A DNA stretch of 64,000 nt from an uncultured Clostridia bacterium (GCA_947629785.1 CANRFB010000002.1:94455-158454), one strand, 5' to 3'. Shown: positions 34,477 through 43,991, counted from the stretch's first letter. The notes: generated by a model from the letters alone, not told the origin. Numbers and translations: made by a program.

Positions 34477-35161
34477 AAGTCTGAAAAAAGAGGTTTTGGA
34501 AGCAAACCTGCTTCTTCCTAAATACGGGCTTGTGACGTTCACATGGGGAAATGTTTCCGCCGTTGACCGTGAAAGCGGAATGATGGTAATAAAGCCCTCC
34601 GGCGTGGAATATGACGGCATGAAAGCCGAGGACATGGTGGTGGTGGATCTTTCCACTGGAAAGGTCGCCGAGGGGAAATACAAGCCCTCCAGCGACACTC
34701 CCACACACCTTGAACTTTACCGCGCTTTTGAAAACGTCGGCGGCATAGTCCACACCCACAGCCGCTGGGCGACTTCCTTTGCGCAGGCGGGAAAAGGCAT
34801 AGCCCCTCTCGGAACTACCCACGCGGACTATTTTTACGGGGAAATTCCCTGCACCCGCGCCATGACCCCCGCCGAAATCCAAGGCGAATACGAAAAGGAA
34901 ACGGGAACGGTAATTATTGAAGCGTTCAAAGGCATTGACCCGCTGACCATACCCGCCGTTCTGGTAAAGAGCCACGGACCTTTCACATGGGGAAAGACCG
35001 CCGCGGAAGCCGTTCACAACGCCGTAGTTCTTGAAGAAGCCGCGTTCATGAATTACCACGCCATGGGGATAAACCCGCAGATAAACCCCATGCAGCGGGA
35101 ACTTCTTGACAGGCACTACCTGCGGAAACACGGCGCAAACGCATATTACGGACAGAACTGA
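34469..35161 (+). CDS. araD: L-ribulose-5-phosphate 4-epimerase
   Basis: Converts L-ribulose 5-phosphate to D-xylulose 5-phosphate, feeding pentoses into central metabolism. 230 residues of the class II aldolase/AraD family. Motifs: [66 protein letters not shown] (catalytic Asp and zinc His residues), [23 protein letters not shown] and the C-terminal [14 protein letters not shown] that marks AraD rather than FucA. AAAAGGAG precedes the ATG, and the start overlaps the kinase gene. It is coupled to the kinase upstream and a GNAT gene downstream. Confidence 0.93.
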   Translation: MLESLKKEVLEANLLLPKYGLVTFTWGNVSAVDRESGMMVIKPSGVEYDGMKAEDMVVVDLSTGKVAEGKYKPSSDTPTHLELYRAFENVGGIVHTHSRWATSFAQAGKGIAPLGTTHADYFYGEIPCTRAMTPAEIQGEYEKETGTVIIEAFKGIDPLTIPAVLVKSHGPFTWGKTAAEAVHNAVVLEEAAFMNYHAMGINPQINPMQRELLDRHYLRKHGANAYYGQN

Positions 35162-35162
35162 C

Positions 35163-35672
35163 ATGGAACACATATCTGAAAATTTCACAGTAAAAATGCT
35201 TTCGGAAGCCGATGAAATGAACGCCGCTCTGGATCTTGCGGAAACGGTATTCATGGAGTTTGAAGCGCCTTATTTCAGCAAAAGGGGAACTGACAGCTTC
35301 CTGAATTTCCTCCGCGGGAAACGTATGCGGGATATGCTGAAAAGCGGCGGAATGTCAGTCTGGGGCTGTTTCCAAAATTCCTTATTGGTGGGAATGCTTG
35401 CTTTGCGGGACGGCGAACACATCAGCCTTGCATTTGTGGACGGGGAATTCCACCGCCGCGGCATAGGCAGAAAACTTTATGCCGAAGCGGAAAAACACGC
35501 CATTTCCCGCGGTGTTATTGAAATGACCGTCAACGCCAGCGATTACGGCATACCGTTCTACAAAGCCATGGGTTTTGCCCCCGCCGATATGCAGACAATA
35601 AGCGACGGGATAATTTTTACGCCCATGAAAAAGCGGCTTCACGAAAGGCGATATAGCCATATTGAAATGTAA
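35163..35672 (+). CDS. GNAT family N-acetyltransferase
   Basis: 169 residues with the GNAT fold. The acetyl-CoA-binding motif is HISLAFVDGEFHRRGIGRKLYAEAEKHA (R-R-G-I-G-R), followed by MTVNASDYGIPFYKAMGF. The acceptor is unknown. The ATG lies one base after the araD stop codon, so translation is probably coupled. The track start at 35106 is inside araD. The link to pentose metabolism is positional only. Confidence 0.85.
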   Translation: MEHISENFTVKMLSEADEMNAALDLAETVFMEFEAPYFSKRGTDSFLNFLRGKRMRDMLKSGGMSVWGCFQNSLLVGMLALRDGEHISLAFVDGEFHRRGIGRKLYAEAEKHAISRGVIEMTVNASDYGIPFYKAMGFAPADMQTISDGIIFTPMKKRLHERRYSHIEM

Positions 35673-35717
35673 AATAAGGGAATTTTCCCAAAATATATTT
35701 GAAAGGAAACTTTTAAA

Positions 35718-37010
35718 ATGAAGCAGATAAGCGAAAATGCAAAAATCGAGACCAAATGTCTCCACGCGGGATATACTCCCAAGAACGGCGAGCCGAGAGT
35801 TGTGCCCATAGTTCAGAGTACGACCTACGTTTACGACTCCACCGACGATGTGGCGGCTGTTTTTGACGACCCCACCAAGAGCCTTATTTACTCGCGGTTC
35901 GCAAATCCCACCACCGACGCCGTGGAAAAGAAGATAGCCGCTCTTGAGGGCGGCGTTGCCGCCATGTGTACTTCCAGCGGACAGGCGGCGTCGCTTATTT
36001 CCATTCTGAATATCTGCGAGGCTGGGGACAGTTTCATAGCCTCCTCGTCCATTTACGGCGGAACGATAAATCTTTTTGCCGTTACCCTTAAAAGAATGGG
36101 CATTGAGTGTATTTTCGTGGACGTGGACGCTTCCGAGGAGGAACTGAACGCCGCGTTCAAGCCCAACACCAAGGCGGTTTTCGGGGAAACCATTGCAAAC
36201 CCCGCGCTTACGGTCCTTGACATTGAAAAATGGGCGAAAGCCGCACATTCACACGGTGTTCCCCTTATCGTTGACAACACTTTTGCAACGCCCGTGCTTT
36301 GCCGTCCTTTTGAATGGGGAGCTGACATAGTGGTACATTCCACGTCAAAATACATGGACGGTCATGCTGTCCAAGTCGGCGGAGTAATTGTTGATTCGGG
36401 AAAATTTGACTGGACAAACGGCAAGTTCCCCTGCATGACCGAACCGGACGAAAGCTATCACGGGCTTGTTTACACGGAGAAATACTCGTTCGCGCCGTAC
36501 ATCGTAAAGGCAAGAATGCAGCTTATGCGTGATTTCGGCTGCTATCCCGCCGCAAACAGTTCTTTCCTGCTCAATCTTGGGCTTGAAACTCTTGCGGTAA
36601 GAATGGAGCGTTACTGTGAAAACGCCATCAAGGCGGCGAAGTTCATAGAGTCAACGGGCAAAGCGAACTTTGTTTCCTACCCGTCTCTTGAGGGAAGCAA
36701 GTATTACGACTTAGCGCAGAAATATCTTCCCAAGGGCGCAAGCGGAGTAATTTCGTTCTCCATAAAAGGCGGACGCGATACGGCGGTGAAGTTCATGGAC
36801 AGTCTGAAACTTGCGTCAAATGAAGTTCACGTTGCGGATATACGTACCTGCGTACTGCACCCTGCTTCCGCGACACACCGTCAGCTTACCGACGAACAGC
36901 TTGTTGCCGCGGGAATTGACGGCGGACTTATACGTTTCTCCGTAGGGTTGGAAAACATAGACGACATAATCGCCGACCTTGAACAAGCCTTTCTTAAAGT
37001 TGAGAGTTAA
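35718..37010 (+). CDS. metY: O-acetylhomoserine sulfhydrylase-type PLP enzyme
   Basis: 430 residues of the Cys/Met metabolism PLP family. The length and the motifs point to MetY rather than the shorter MetB/MetC: KCLHAGYTPKNGEPRVVPIVQSTTYVYDS, YSRFANPTTDAVEKKIAALEGG, HGVPLIVDNTFATPVLCRPFEWGADIVVHSTSKYMDGH (Schiff-base Lys) and a long insert around FPCMTEPDESYHGLVYTEKY. It would make homocysteine from O-acetylhomoserine and sulfide. GAAAGG precedes the ATG. No SAM riboswitch fits in the 45-base gap upstream. The last codons and stop (KVES-stop) come from GTTGAGAGTTAAGAG, the edge of a Family A repeat. Confidence 0.88.
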   Translation: MKQISENAKIETKCLHAGYTPKNGEPRVVPIVQSTTYVYDSTDDVAAVFDDPTKSLIYSRFANPTTDAVEKKIAALEGGVAAMCTSSGQAASLISILNICEAGDSFIASSSIYGGTINLFAVTLKRMGIECIFVDVDASEEELNAAFKPNTKAVFGETIANPALTVLDIEKWAKAAHSHGVPLIVDNTFATPVLCRPFEWGADIVVHSTSKYMDGHAVQVGGVIVDSGKFDWTNGKFPCMTEPDESYHGLVYTEKYSFAPYIVKARMQLMRDFGCYPAANSSFLLNLGLETLAVRMERYCENAIKAAKFIESTGKANFVSYPSLEGSKYYDLAQKYLPKGASGVISFSIKGGRDTAVKFMDSLKLASNEVHVADIRTCVLHPASATHRQLTDEQLVAAGIDGGLIRFSVGLENIDDIIADLEQAFLKVES

Positions 37011-37200
37011 GAGCAGGCTAAGCTTGACTAAGAGTTGAGAGTTAAGAGTTAAGAGTTAAGATATTGCAGTAACGCTTAAATCTCTTGCTTAAATCTTTTG
37101 TAGATTTAACCTTGCTTAATGCACGGTATACTTAGGCGGAAAATCACTGAATAAAGCCTGACTGGGTGCAGGCTCAGCCTGCTCTCAACTCTCAACTCTA
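37000..37200. repeat. Family A repeat locus 6 (near full-length)
   Basis: The left end GTTGAGAGTTAAGAGCAGGCTAAGC overlaps the last codons of metY. The core is TATTGCAGTAACGC...TTGTAGATTTAACCTTGCTTAATGCACGG, and the right end is CTGACTGGGTGCAGGCTCAGCCTGCTCTCAACTCTCAACTC. With the 7.0 kb copy it defines the consensus of about 200 bases with inverted ends. Confidence 0.88.
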
Positions 37201-37223
37201 CATATAATAAGGAGGAATAAACA

Positions 37224-38180
37224 ATGTACCCAATGAAATTGACCCCCGCGTTCAAAGACTATCTGTGGGGCGGAACACGCCTGCGCGACGATTTCGGAAA
37301 GAAATGCGATTACGAGAAGATCGCCGAAAGCTGGGAACTTTCCTGCCATAAGGACGGCGCGTCGGTAATCGCAAACGGCGAATTTGCAGGAAAAACATTA
37401 GCGGAATTTGTGGACGGAAACAAGTCCGCTCTCGGAACGAACTGCCAAAGATTTGAACAGTTCCCTATACTTATAAAACTTATTGACGCAAAGGATAACC
37501 TTTCAGTGCAGGTTCACCCTGACAACGAATATGCGCAGCGCGTGGAGGGCGAATACGGCAAAACGGAAATGTGGTATATAGTGGACTGCGCCCCCGGCGC
37601 GGAGCTTCTCTACGGTTTCAAAAAGGAAGTTTCAAAGGAGGAATTCGCCGAAAGGATAAAGAATAATACCCTCCTTGAAATTACGCAGTCCGTTCCCGTC
37701 AAGAAAGGCGACGTTTTCTTCATCGAAGCGGGAACTCTCCACGCTATCGGCAAGGGAATTCTTATTGCCGAAATTCAGCAGAATTCCAACACCACATACA
37801 GAATTTACGACTACGGCAGAGTAGGCGCGGACGGCAAACCCAGACAGCTTCACATCGACAAGGCTGTGGAAGTCACCAACCTCTGCCCTGCAAAGCCTTA
37901 CCCCGTTACGAAACCTTTCTCCGAGGACGGCGCGGAAAAACGGCTGCTTTCCAAGTGCGAATATTTCACCGTTTATTCGGTGGAAACGGACAAGGAAGCG
38001 ACATTCAACGCGGACGGAACTTCGTTCCACAACCTGCTTCTGCTTGAGGGAAATGCAGTCCTGAAATGCGGAGAAACTTCACTTGATCTACAGAAAGGAG
38101 ACAGCGTTTTTGTTCCCGCAGGCTGCGGAAAATATTCCCTGACGGGAGCTTTTAAAGGAGTTTTTACAAGAATAGATTAA
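37224..38180 (+). CDS. manA: Mannose-6-phosphate isomerase, class I
   Basis: Interconverts mannose 6-phosphate and fructose 6-phosphate, zinc-dependent. 318 residues, the short Firmicute type. It starts MKLTPAFKDYLWGGTRLRDDFGKK. The zinc ligands lie in LSVQVHPDNEYA, TEMWYIVDC and FIEAGTLHAIGKGILIAEIQQNSNTTYRIYDYGR, where Arg is the usual catalytic residue. AAGGAGG precedes the ATG. It is followed after 19 bases by a MATE transporter and then glucokinase, which suggests a hexose-handling transcript. A Family A repeat fills the upstream gap. Confidence 0.95.
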   Translation: MYPMKLTPAFKDYLWGGTRLRDDFGKKCDYEKIAESWELSCHKDGASVIANGEFAGKTLAEFVDGNKSALGTNCQRFEQFPILIKLIDAKDNLSVQVHPDNEYAQRVEGEYGKTEMWYIVDCAPGAELLYGFKKEVSKEEFAERIKNNTLLEITQSVPVKKGDVFFIEAGTLHAIGKGILIAEIQQNSNTTYRIYDYGRVGADGKPRQLHIDKAVEVTNLCPAKPYPVTKPFSEDGAEKRLLSKCEYFTVYSVETDKEATFNADGTSFHNLLLLEGNAVLKCGETSLDLQKGDSVFVPAGCGKYSLTGAFKGVFTRID

Positions 38181-38199
38181 AATTCCTTTTGCGGATATT

Positions 38200-39597
38200 A
38201 TGAACTTGAACAATAAATTTGACAAGAATTTCTACAAAACTATATTTGCCGTTGCGCTGCCGATAATGATACAGAACGGCATAACAAACTTCGTTTCGCT
38301 GCTTGACAACATCATGGTAGGACGTCTGGGAACGGAGTTCATGTCGGGAACTTCGGTGGTAAATCAGCTTATTTTCGTTTTCAATCTGTGTATTTTCGGA
38401 GTGCTTTCGGGTCCCGGGATATTCGGCGCGCAGTTCTTCGGCAGCGGCAGCAGCGAGGGCGTAAGGAACGTTTTCCGCTTTAAAATCGTGATAACTACAA
38501 TTATACTTTTAGCGGGAATGACCGTTCTTTCACTTTTCGGCGACAGGCTTATCTCGCTGTATCTTACGGGAAACGGCGCGGAGGGAAACAGGGAACTTAT
38601 CCTTGCTTCGGGGCATGACTACCTCCGCATAATGCTGTGGGGACTTATACCATTCGCAATAACTCAGGCTTACGCTTCAACGCTTCGTGAAACTAACTGC
38701 ACTGTTCTGCCCATGACGGCGGGGATAATTTCCGTGCTGATAAATCTTGTCCTTGACTGGCTGCTTATTTTCGGGAATTTCGGTTTTCCGGAAATGGGGG
38801 TAAAGGGCGCGGCTCTTGCAACGGTCACTGCAAGACTTGCGGAATGTGCCATTGTGATGATATACACTCACGTCAGAAGCGGAAAACATCAGTTCATCAA
38901 GGGCGCTTTCCGGAGTATGAAAATTCCCGCAGAACTGGCAAAGAAAATCTTTATCGGCGGGCTTCCCCTTGCTTTCAACGAATCCCTCTGGGCGGCGGGA
39001 ATGGCGTTCCTTACACAATGCTATTCGCGGCGGGGTCTGGACGTTGTGGCTGCAAAAAACATAGAATCCACGCTTTTCAACCTGTTCTCGGTGGTTTTCA
39101 TAGCTCTTGGAAATGCCGTCGGCATAATCGTGGGGCAGACTCTCGGTTCGGGGGACATGAAAAAAGCAAACTCCACCGCTTCAAAGCTGATAATTTTCAG
39201 CGCGTTCACGGGAGTTTTAACAGGCGGAATAATGGTTTCGCTGTCGGGAGTTTTCCCGAATCTTTACGTTACAACGCCGGAAGTGAAACATCTTGCGGCA
39301 AGCCTGATAATAATTTCAGGCTCGTTCATTCCCGTTCAGTCGGTGCTGAACGCGGTGTATTTCACCATACGTTCGGGCGGAAGAACGTTCATTACATTCC
39401 TGTTTGACAGCGTTTACACATGGACGATAACCGTTCCGCTTGCATTAGCGCTGGTTAAATTCACATCACTTGATATCCTGATGATATTCTTTATCTGTCA
39501 GGCTATCGACATAATAAAAATTACCGTTGGCATAATACTTGTAAAGAAAGGCATATGGCTGCGGAACATTGTTTCCGCCCAAAATGCGGAAAATTAA
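38200..39597 (+). CDS. MATE family efflux transporter (third in the window)
   Basis: 465 residues, twelve hydrophobic segments. It begins NFYKTIFAVALPIMIQNGITNFVSLLDNIMVGRLGTEFMSGTSVVNQLIF, and the second half contains IGGLPLAFNESLWAAGMAFLTQCYS. This N-terminal form (VSLLDNIMVGRLG) belongs to a different MATE subgroup from the two at 7-11 kb. The RBS is weak (GCGGA). It lies between manA and glk with short gaps (19 and 20 bases). A role in sugar metabolism is not evident; export of a metabolite or drug is the family function. Confidence 0.9.
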   Translation: MNLNNKFDKNFYKTIFAVALPIMIQNGITNFVSLLDNIMVGRLGTEFMSGTSVVNQLIFVFNLCIFGVLSGPGIFGAQFFGSGSSEGVRNVFRFKIVITTIILLAGMTVLSLFGDRLISLYLTGNGAEGNRELILASGHDYLRIMLWGLIPFAITQAYASTLRETNCTVLPMTAGIISVLINLVLDWLLIFGNFGFPEMGVKGAALATVTARLAECAIVMIYTHVRSGKHQFIKGAFRSMKIPAELAKKIFIGGLPLAFNESLWAAGMAFLTQCYSRRGLDVVAAKNIESTLFNLFSVVFIALGNAVGIIVGQTLGSGDMKKANSTASKLIIFSAFTGVLTGGIMVSLSGVFPNLYVTTPEVKHLAASLIIISGSFIPVQSVLNAVYFTIRSGGRTFITFLFDSVYTWTITVPLALALVKFTSLDILMIFFICQAIDIIKITVGIILVKKGIWLRNIVSAQNAEN

Positions 39598-39617
39598 ATG
39601 AAAGGCTGGTAATAACC

Positions 39618-40571
39618 ATGAAGTACTACATCGGTATCGACCTTGGCGGAACAAACATCAAGGCGGGAGTAGTAAACGAAAATTTCGAGATAATCGGAAA
39701 GGCTAAGACAAAGACACTTTGTCCCCGTCCCGCAAAGGAAATTGCGGACGACATGGCAAAAGTGGGCATTGAAGCCTGCAAGGACGCGGGAATTTCCGTT
39801 AATGATGTTGAATGGATAGGCATAGGCACTCCGGGAATTGCCGACAACATCAACGGAACTATCCCCTATTCCAACAATCTGGGATTCAAGGACGTTCCCA
39901 TAAGAAAATACATTCAGGAACACATAAACAAGCCAGTTTACGTTGCAAATGACGCCAATGCCGCCGCTTACGGAGAATTTGTAGCAGGCGCGGCAAGAGG
40001 CGCAACGGACGCTGTCTGCATTACCCTCGGAACGGGCGTCGGCGCGGGCGTTATCATTGACGGAAAGATAATCACGGGACGGAATCTTGCGGGAACGGAA
40101 ATAGGTCACATGGTAATCGAAGTTGACGGTCCTCAATGTACCTGCGGAAGAAAGGGCTGTTTTGAAGTTTTCTCCTCCGCAACGGGACTTGTGAACATGA
40201 CAAAAGAAGCAATTTCCGCTCACCCCGACAGTATTCTCAAAGAATATGCCGAAAAGGACGGTCACACCTCCGCCCGTCACGCTTTTGACGCTATGCGTGC
40301 AGGAGACAAGGCAGGCAAGGAAGTTGTGGACAAATACATCAGATACCTTGCGGCGGGAATTACAAATGTTATCAATATTTTCCAGCCCGACATTCTCTGC
40401 ATAGGCGGCGGAGTCTGCAACGAGGGCGATCCGCTCCTTGTTCCCATGAAAGAACTTGTGGCAAAAGAGATCTATACCAAAATGCTGACAAAGAACACCA
40501 AGATCACCGTTGCGGAACTCGGAAACGACGCGGGAATAATCGGCGCGGCGTTCCTCGGAAATGCGCAGTAA
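39618..40571 (+). CDS. glk: ROK-family glucokinase
   Basis: Phosphorylates glucose with ATP. 317 residues. YYIGIDLGGTNIKAGVV is the ATP-binding phosphate loop, and YVANDANAAAYGEF holds the catalytic Asp. ITLGTGVGAGVIIDGKI and GTEIGHMVIEVDGPQCTCGRKGCFEVFSSATGL give the ROK signature with the zinc-binding His/Cys set. GAAAGG precedes the ATG at 39618; the track start at 39555 is inside the MATE gene. Its stop codon overlaps the next start (TAATG), so the downstream small gene is coupled. ROK kinases with other hexoses are possible, but the sequence is close to standard Gram-positive glucokinases. Confidence 0.9.
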   Translation: MKYYIGIDLGGTNIKAGVVNENFEIIGKAKTKTLCPRPAKEIADDMAKVGIEACKDAGISVNDVEWIGIGTPGIADNINGTIPYSNNLGFKDVPIRKYIQEHINKPVYVANDANAAAYGEFVAGAARGATDAVCITLGTGVGAGVIIDGKIITGRNLAGTEIGHMVIEVDGPQCTCGRKGCFEVFSSATGLVNMTKEAISAHPDSILKEYAEKDGHTSARHAFDAMRAGDKAGKEVVDKYIRYLAAGITNVINIFQPDILCIGGGVCNEGDPLLVPMKELVAKEIYTKMLTKNTKITVAELGNDAGIIGAAFLGNAQ

Positions 40572-41251
40572 TGGACGAGCAGGAAAAGATAGAAGCGCTC
40601 ATAGACCTGAAAACCGCCGGTAAGATCATACAGGTCATTATTGCATGGGCTGTATTCTTATGGGGCATACGAAAGCGCAGGCAGAAAAAGCAGGAAATTT
40701 CCGATAATTCCGCCGCTGACGGAAAAGAAACGATGAACGTTATCGACCAACAGGTGATAAAGGATCTGAAAGATTCCGGAAAAAAGCCGTTCAAACCGTA
40801 TTTCACGGCAAGCGATGAATACGGCGGGAAAAAATACCTTTTTGAGCTTCCAAAAGACTTTGTAAAGTTTGACAGCAGCACCGAATTTGACCCGTCATTC
40901 TGCTATGAACCAAAGGAAAATTACGGATTAAGCAAACTTACAAATGCACTCCCCGTTATTGCAATAGGACCCCATGACGCGGTTTATGATGCCGTTATGG
41001 AATTCAGGGAAAACGGGCGCGTTTCACACCGAAAGATAAAAAAGTTCAAGGGTGAAAATTTCCTGTTTTCCGCAAGTTTCAGCAACGGGAAAATCATACA
41101 TTACGCATATGCCTTTTCCGACGAGCCGACGCGGGAAAATGAAGCGCTGTTCCTGCAATATCCCATCGCGCTGAAAGGCACTGCGCTTGAAAAGAAACTG
41201 AAAGCCGCTCTTGACCATGCGGCGGTAACTTACAAAGAAACTTACATTTGA
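40571..41251 (+). CDS. Unrecognised protein with one membrane segment
   Basis: 226 residues; family not recognised. An N-terminal stretch (about 18-34, GKIIQVIIAWAVFLWGI) is a single membrane helix followed by a basic patch RKRRQKKQ, which predicts a cytoplasmic C-terminal domain. The rest (about 75-226) is mixed alpha/beta with ASDEYGGKKYLFELPKDFVKFDSSTEFDPSFCYEP and later LFSASFSNGKIIHYAYAF. The start codon overlaps the glk stop codon. No function is proposed. Confidence 0.75.
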   Translation: MDEQEKIEALIDLKTAGKIIQVIIAWAVFLWGIRKRRQKKQEISDNSAADGKETMNVIDQQVIKDLKDSGKKPFKPYFTASDEYGGKKYLFELPKDFVKFDSSTEFDPSFCYEPKENYGLSKLTNALPVIAIGPHDAVYDAVMEFRENGRVSHRKIKKFKGENFLFSASFSNGKIIHYAYAFSDEPTRENEALFLQYPIALKGTALEKKLKAALDHAAVTYKETYI

Positions 41252-41263
41252 AAAGGAATTTGT

Positions 41264-41821
41264 ATGAGCAAATTTGACTTTCTGAATTTTTCGGAACAGC
41301 AGGACGCGGAAGCTTTCATGCAAAAGCAGAAAGAACACGCTTTCCTTAAAAGGGAAAGCCTTGACTCTGTTCCGGAAACCGAAATAGTCCACGCGGTAAC
41401 TTCGTGGATAGAGGGAAAATTCGACGAGGACTGGCGGAATATGTGCGAGGTGATAAACTCGCTTCCCACGCCTTGTCTGAATATCTACTGCGCGGATTAC
41501 GTTACAAAGGAAGTGCTGAACGGCGGTTTCGCACAGGCATTTTTCAACACGTCGCGGGATTACATCGGCGCGGCGGCGGAGGGTTTCCGCGCAGTGGGCT
41601 TTCCCGAGATTGCCGACATTATAGAAAAGGCTTTGAAGATAAATTTTGACAGCGGAAAAAGTTCTTCGGGACACGGCATAGAAGATTTCCTTGCCCTTTC
41701 GGAAAACAGCGAGTATTCCGCACTTGACGAGGAATTTTCCGAAGCCTTTGACGAAAACGCTTTCGGCACACTTGCAAAGCAATACATTCTGAAATATAAA
41801 AAATATTTCGGCGAAGAATAA
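41264..41821 (+). CDS. DUF4375 (DMP19-like) protein
   Basis: 185 residues. The central segment CADYVTKEVLNGGFAQAFFNTSRDYIGAAAEGFRAVGFPEIADIIEKAL matches the DUF4375 pattern (NGGFxQxFxN followed by a helix of A-x-x-x-G residues), related to the DNA-mimic protein DMP19. The C-terminus is acidic. Function in Firmicutes is unknown. GGAATT before the ATG, 12 bases after the previous stop codon, in the glk transcript. Confidence 0.75.
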   Translation: MSKFDFLNFSEQQDAEAFMQKQKEHAFLKRESLDSVPETEIVHAVTSWIEGKFDEDWRNMCEVINSLPTPCLNIYCADYVTKEVLNGGFAQAFFNTSRDYIGAAAEGFRAVGFPEIADIIEKALKINFDSGKSSSGHGIEDFLALSENSEYSALDEEFSEAFDENAFGTLAKQYILKYKKYFGEE

Positions 41822-41843
41822 TTTACGAAAGGACAGATAAAAA

Positions 41844-43502
41844 ATGTTCAGTGATTCTATCAAAAAAGGCGCAAACAACGCGCCGCACCGCGCGCTTTAC
41901 CACGCGCTTGGTCTTACAAACGAGGAAATAAACCGTCCTCTTGTGGGAATTGTAAGTTCCTACAACGAAATTGTTCCCGGGCACATGAATATCGACAAGA
42001 TAGTCGACGCGGTAAAATTAGGCGTTGCCATGGCGGGCGGAACACCTATCGTTTTCCCTGCAATTGCCGTTTGTGACGGTATCGCCATGGGACATCGGGG
42101 AATGAAATATTCCCTCGTTACCCGCGACCTTATTGCGGATTCCACCGAAGCCATGGCGCTTGCCCACGGTTTTGACGCCCTTGTTATGGTTCCCAACTGT
42201 GACAAGAACGTTCCCGGACTGCTTATGGCGGCTGCAAGGCTGAATATCCCCACCATTTTCGTAAGCGGAGGACCTATGCTTGCAGGACGTGTTGACGGCG
42301 CAAAAACGAGTTTCTCCAGCATTTCCGAAGCCGTGGGTAAATTTGCGGCGGGTACTATTGATGAAAACAAGCTTGAAGAATACGAAGTAAAGGGCTGTCC
42401 CACCTGCGGCTCATGTTCGGGAATGTACACCGCCAATTCCATGAACTGCCTTACCGAAGTCCTCGGCATGGGTCTTAAAGGCAACGGAACCATTCCCGCT
42501 GTCTATTCCCGCAGAATAGAACTTGCAAAGCGCGCGGGTATGCAGATAATGGAACTTGTGAAAAACGACATCAAGCCCCTTGACATAATGACCGAAAAGG
42601 CGTTCATGAACGCTCTTACCGTGGACATGGCTCTGGGCTGTTCCACAAACAGTATGCTTCATCTTCCCGCCATCGCCCATGAATGCGGAATCGACATAAA
42701 TCTTGATGTTGCCAACGAAATAAGCGCAAAGACTCCCAATCTCTGCCATCTTGCACCCGCAGGCGGCACCTACATGGAAGACCTTGACGAAGCGGGCGGC
42801 GTTTACGCGGTAATGAACGAGCTTTCCAAGAAAAATCTGCTGAACCTCGACTGCATGACCGTTACCGGAAAGACCGTAGGCGAAAATATTGCAAATTGTG
42901 TAAACAAGAATCCCGAAGTTATTCGTCCGGTTGAAAATCCATACAGCACAACAGGCGGTATAGCTGTTCTCCGCGGAAATCTTGCACCCGACAGCTGCGT
43001 TGTAAAGCGCAGTGCGGTTTGTGAAGAAATGCTTGTTCACAGCGGTCCTGCAAGAGTTTTCGACTGTGAGGAAGATGCCATGGCTGCCATCACAGGCGGA
43101 AAGATAAACGAGGGCGATGTAGTAGTTATCCGCTACGAGGGTCCCAAGGGCGGTCCGGGAATGAGAGAGATGCTTAACCCCACTTCCGCAATTATGGGAA
43201 TGGGACTCGGCAGCAAAGTTGCACTTATCACCGACGGACGTTTCAGCGGTGCGACCCGCGGCGCGGCAATAGGACACATTTCCCCCGAAGCGGCAGTAGG
43301 CGGCGTTATCGGCGTTGTAAACGAGGGGGACATAATTTCCATAAATATCCCCGAAAATACCATTACCTTGGAAGTTCCGCAGGAGGAAATCGACCGCCGT
43401 CTTGCGAATTTCACGCCCAAGACAAAGGAACTCCGCGGCTATCTTAAACGCTACGCAAAGCTTGTAACTTCGGGCGCGCAAGGAGCTATCCTGAAAGACT
43501 AA
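41844..43502 (+). CDS. ilvD: Dihydroxy-acid dehydratase
   Basis: Dehydrates 2,3-dihydroxy-acids in valine, leucine and isoleucine synthesis. 552 residues, standard length. Motifs: [62 protein letters not shown] (cluster Cys), [25 protein letters not shown] (cluster Cys) and the C-terminal [31 protein letters not shown] precedes the ATG. No other ilv gene is in the window, and no leucine T-box or attenuator is seen in the 22-base gap upstream. It follows DUF4375 and is followed after 12 bases by a small exported protein. Confidence 0.96.
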   Translation: MFSDSIKKGANNAPHRALYHALGLTNEEINRPLVGIVSSYNEIVPGHMNIDKIVDAVKLGVAMAGGTPIVFPAIAVCDGIAMGHRGMKYSLVTRDLIADSTEAMALAHGFDALVMVPNCDKNVPGLLMAAARLNIPTIFVSGGPMLAGRVDGAKTSFSSISEAVGKFAAGTIDENKLEEYEVKGCPTCGSCSGMYTANSMNCLTEVLGMGLKGNGTIPAVYSRRIELAKRAGMQIMELVKNDIKPLDIMTEKAFMNALTVDMALGCSTNSMLHLPAIAHECGIDINLDVANEISAKTPNLCHLAPAGGTYMEDLDEAGGVYAVMNELSKKNLLNLDCMTVTGKTVGENIANCVNKNPEVIRPVENPYSTTGGIAVLRGNLAPDSCVVKRSAVCEEMLVHSGPARVFDCEEDAMAAITGGKINEGDVVVIRYEGPKGGPGMREMLNPTSAIMGMGLGSKVALITDGRFSGATRGAAIGHISPEAAVGGVIGVVNEGDIISINIPENTITLEVPQEEIDRRLANFTPKTKELRGYLKRYAKLVTSGAQGAILKD

Positions 43503-43514
43503 AGGAGAATTTCC

Positions 43515-43943
43515 ATGAATAAGAAACTTACGGCAGGAAAGCTTGCGGGAATTATCTTCTGCGGTCTTGCCCTTGTCTGCACCGTAATACTGATATCCCT
43601 GAACGGCTACTACAGCGGACAGATGAAAACAATAAACAAGTTTTTCACCGCCGTTGAAAGGAACGACTTCAATTCCTACAAGACCTGCTTTTCCAAAGCC
43701 GATGCGGAAACTCTCACCGAAGCAGACATTGAAGCTGCTCGGCTTATTGCGGAAGTTCTTGAAGATACGGAAGATTTCCGCGCGGACGCGTCATTCAAAG
43801 GACGTAAAAAACTTGAAAACGGAAGATATTCCGTAACTTTTGACATAGTGGTCTACAACGATTCCGAAAAGGAGACCCTGAAAGACGTTTCACGGATACT
43901 TGTCCGTGACGGCGGCAAATGGGTAATTGAAACGCAGGCATAA
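43515..43943 (+). CDS. Small membrane-anchored protein, NTF2/DUF4878-like
   Basis: 142 residues. One N-terminal membrane segment (about 10-31) is followed by MKTINKFFTAVERNDFNSYKTCFSKADAE and a beta-rich C-terminus (NGRYSVTFDIVVYNDSEKETLKDVSRILVRDGGKWVIE). This plan, a helix pair then a curved sheet ending in GGKWVI, is that of extracytoplasmic NTF2-like DUF4878 proteins. The exact family is not certain. AAAGGAG precedes the ATG. It is co-transcribed with ilvD and ends at a strong terminator. Confidence 0.7.
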   Translation: MNKKLTAGKLAGIIFCGLALVCTVILISLNGYYSGQMKTINKFFTAVERNDFNSYKTCFSKADAETLTEADIEAARLIAEVLEDTEDFRADASFKGRKKLENGRYSVTFDIVVYNDSEKETLKDVSRILVRDGGKWVIETQA

Positions 43944-43948
43944 AAAAT

Positions 43949-43986
43949 GACTTGGCACATTTTTCCGTGCCAAGTCTTTATTTTTT
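43949..43986. terminator. Bidirectional intrinsic terminator between convergent genes
   Basis: GACTTGGCAC-ATTTTTCC-GTGCCAAGTC with A- and T-rich tracts on both sides. It ends the ilvD transcript on the plus strand and the fusion gene on the minus strand. Confidence 0.9.
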
Positions 43987-43991
43987 ATAAA

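Noticed and set aside
35673-35717. SAM or other riboswitch before metY
   Set aside because: The gap is 45 bases, too short, and lacks the conserved blocks.
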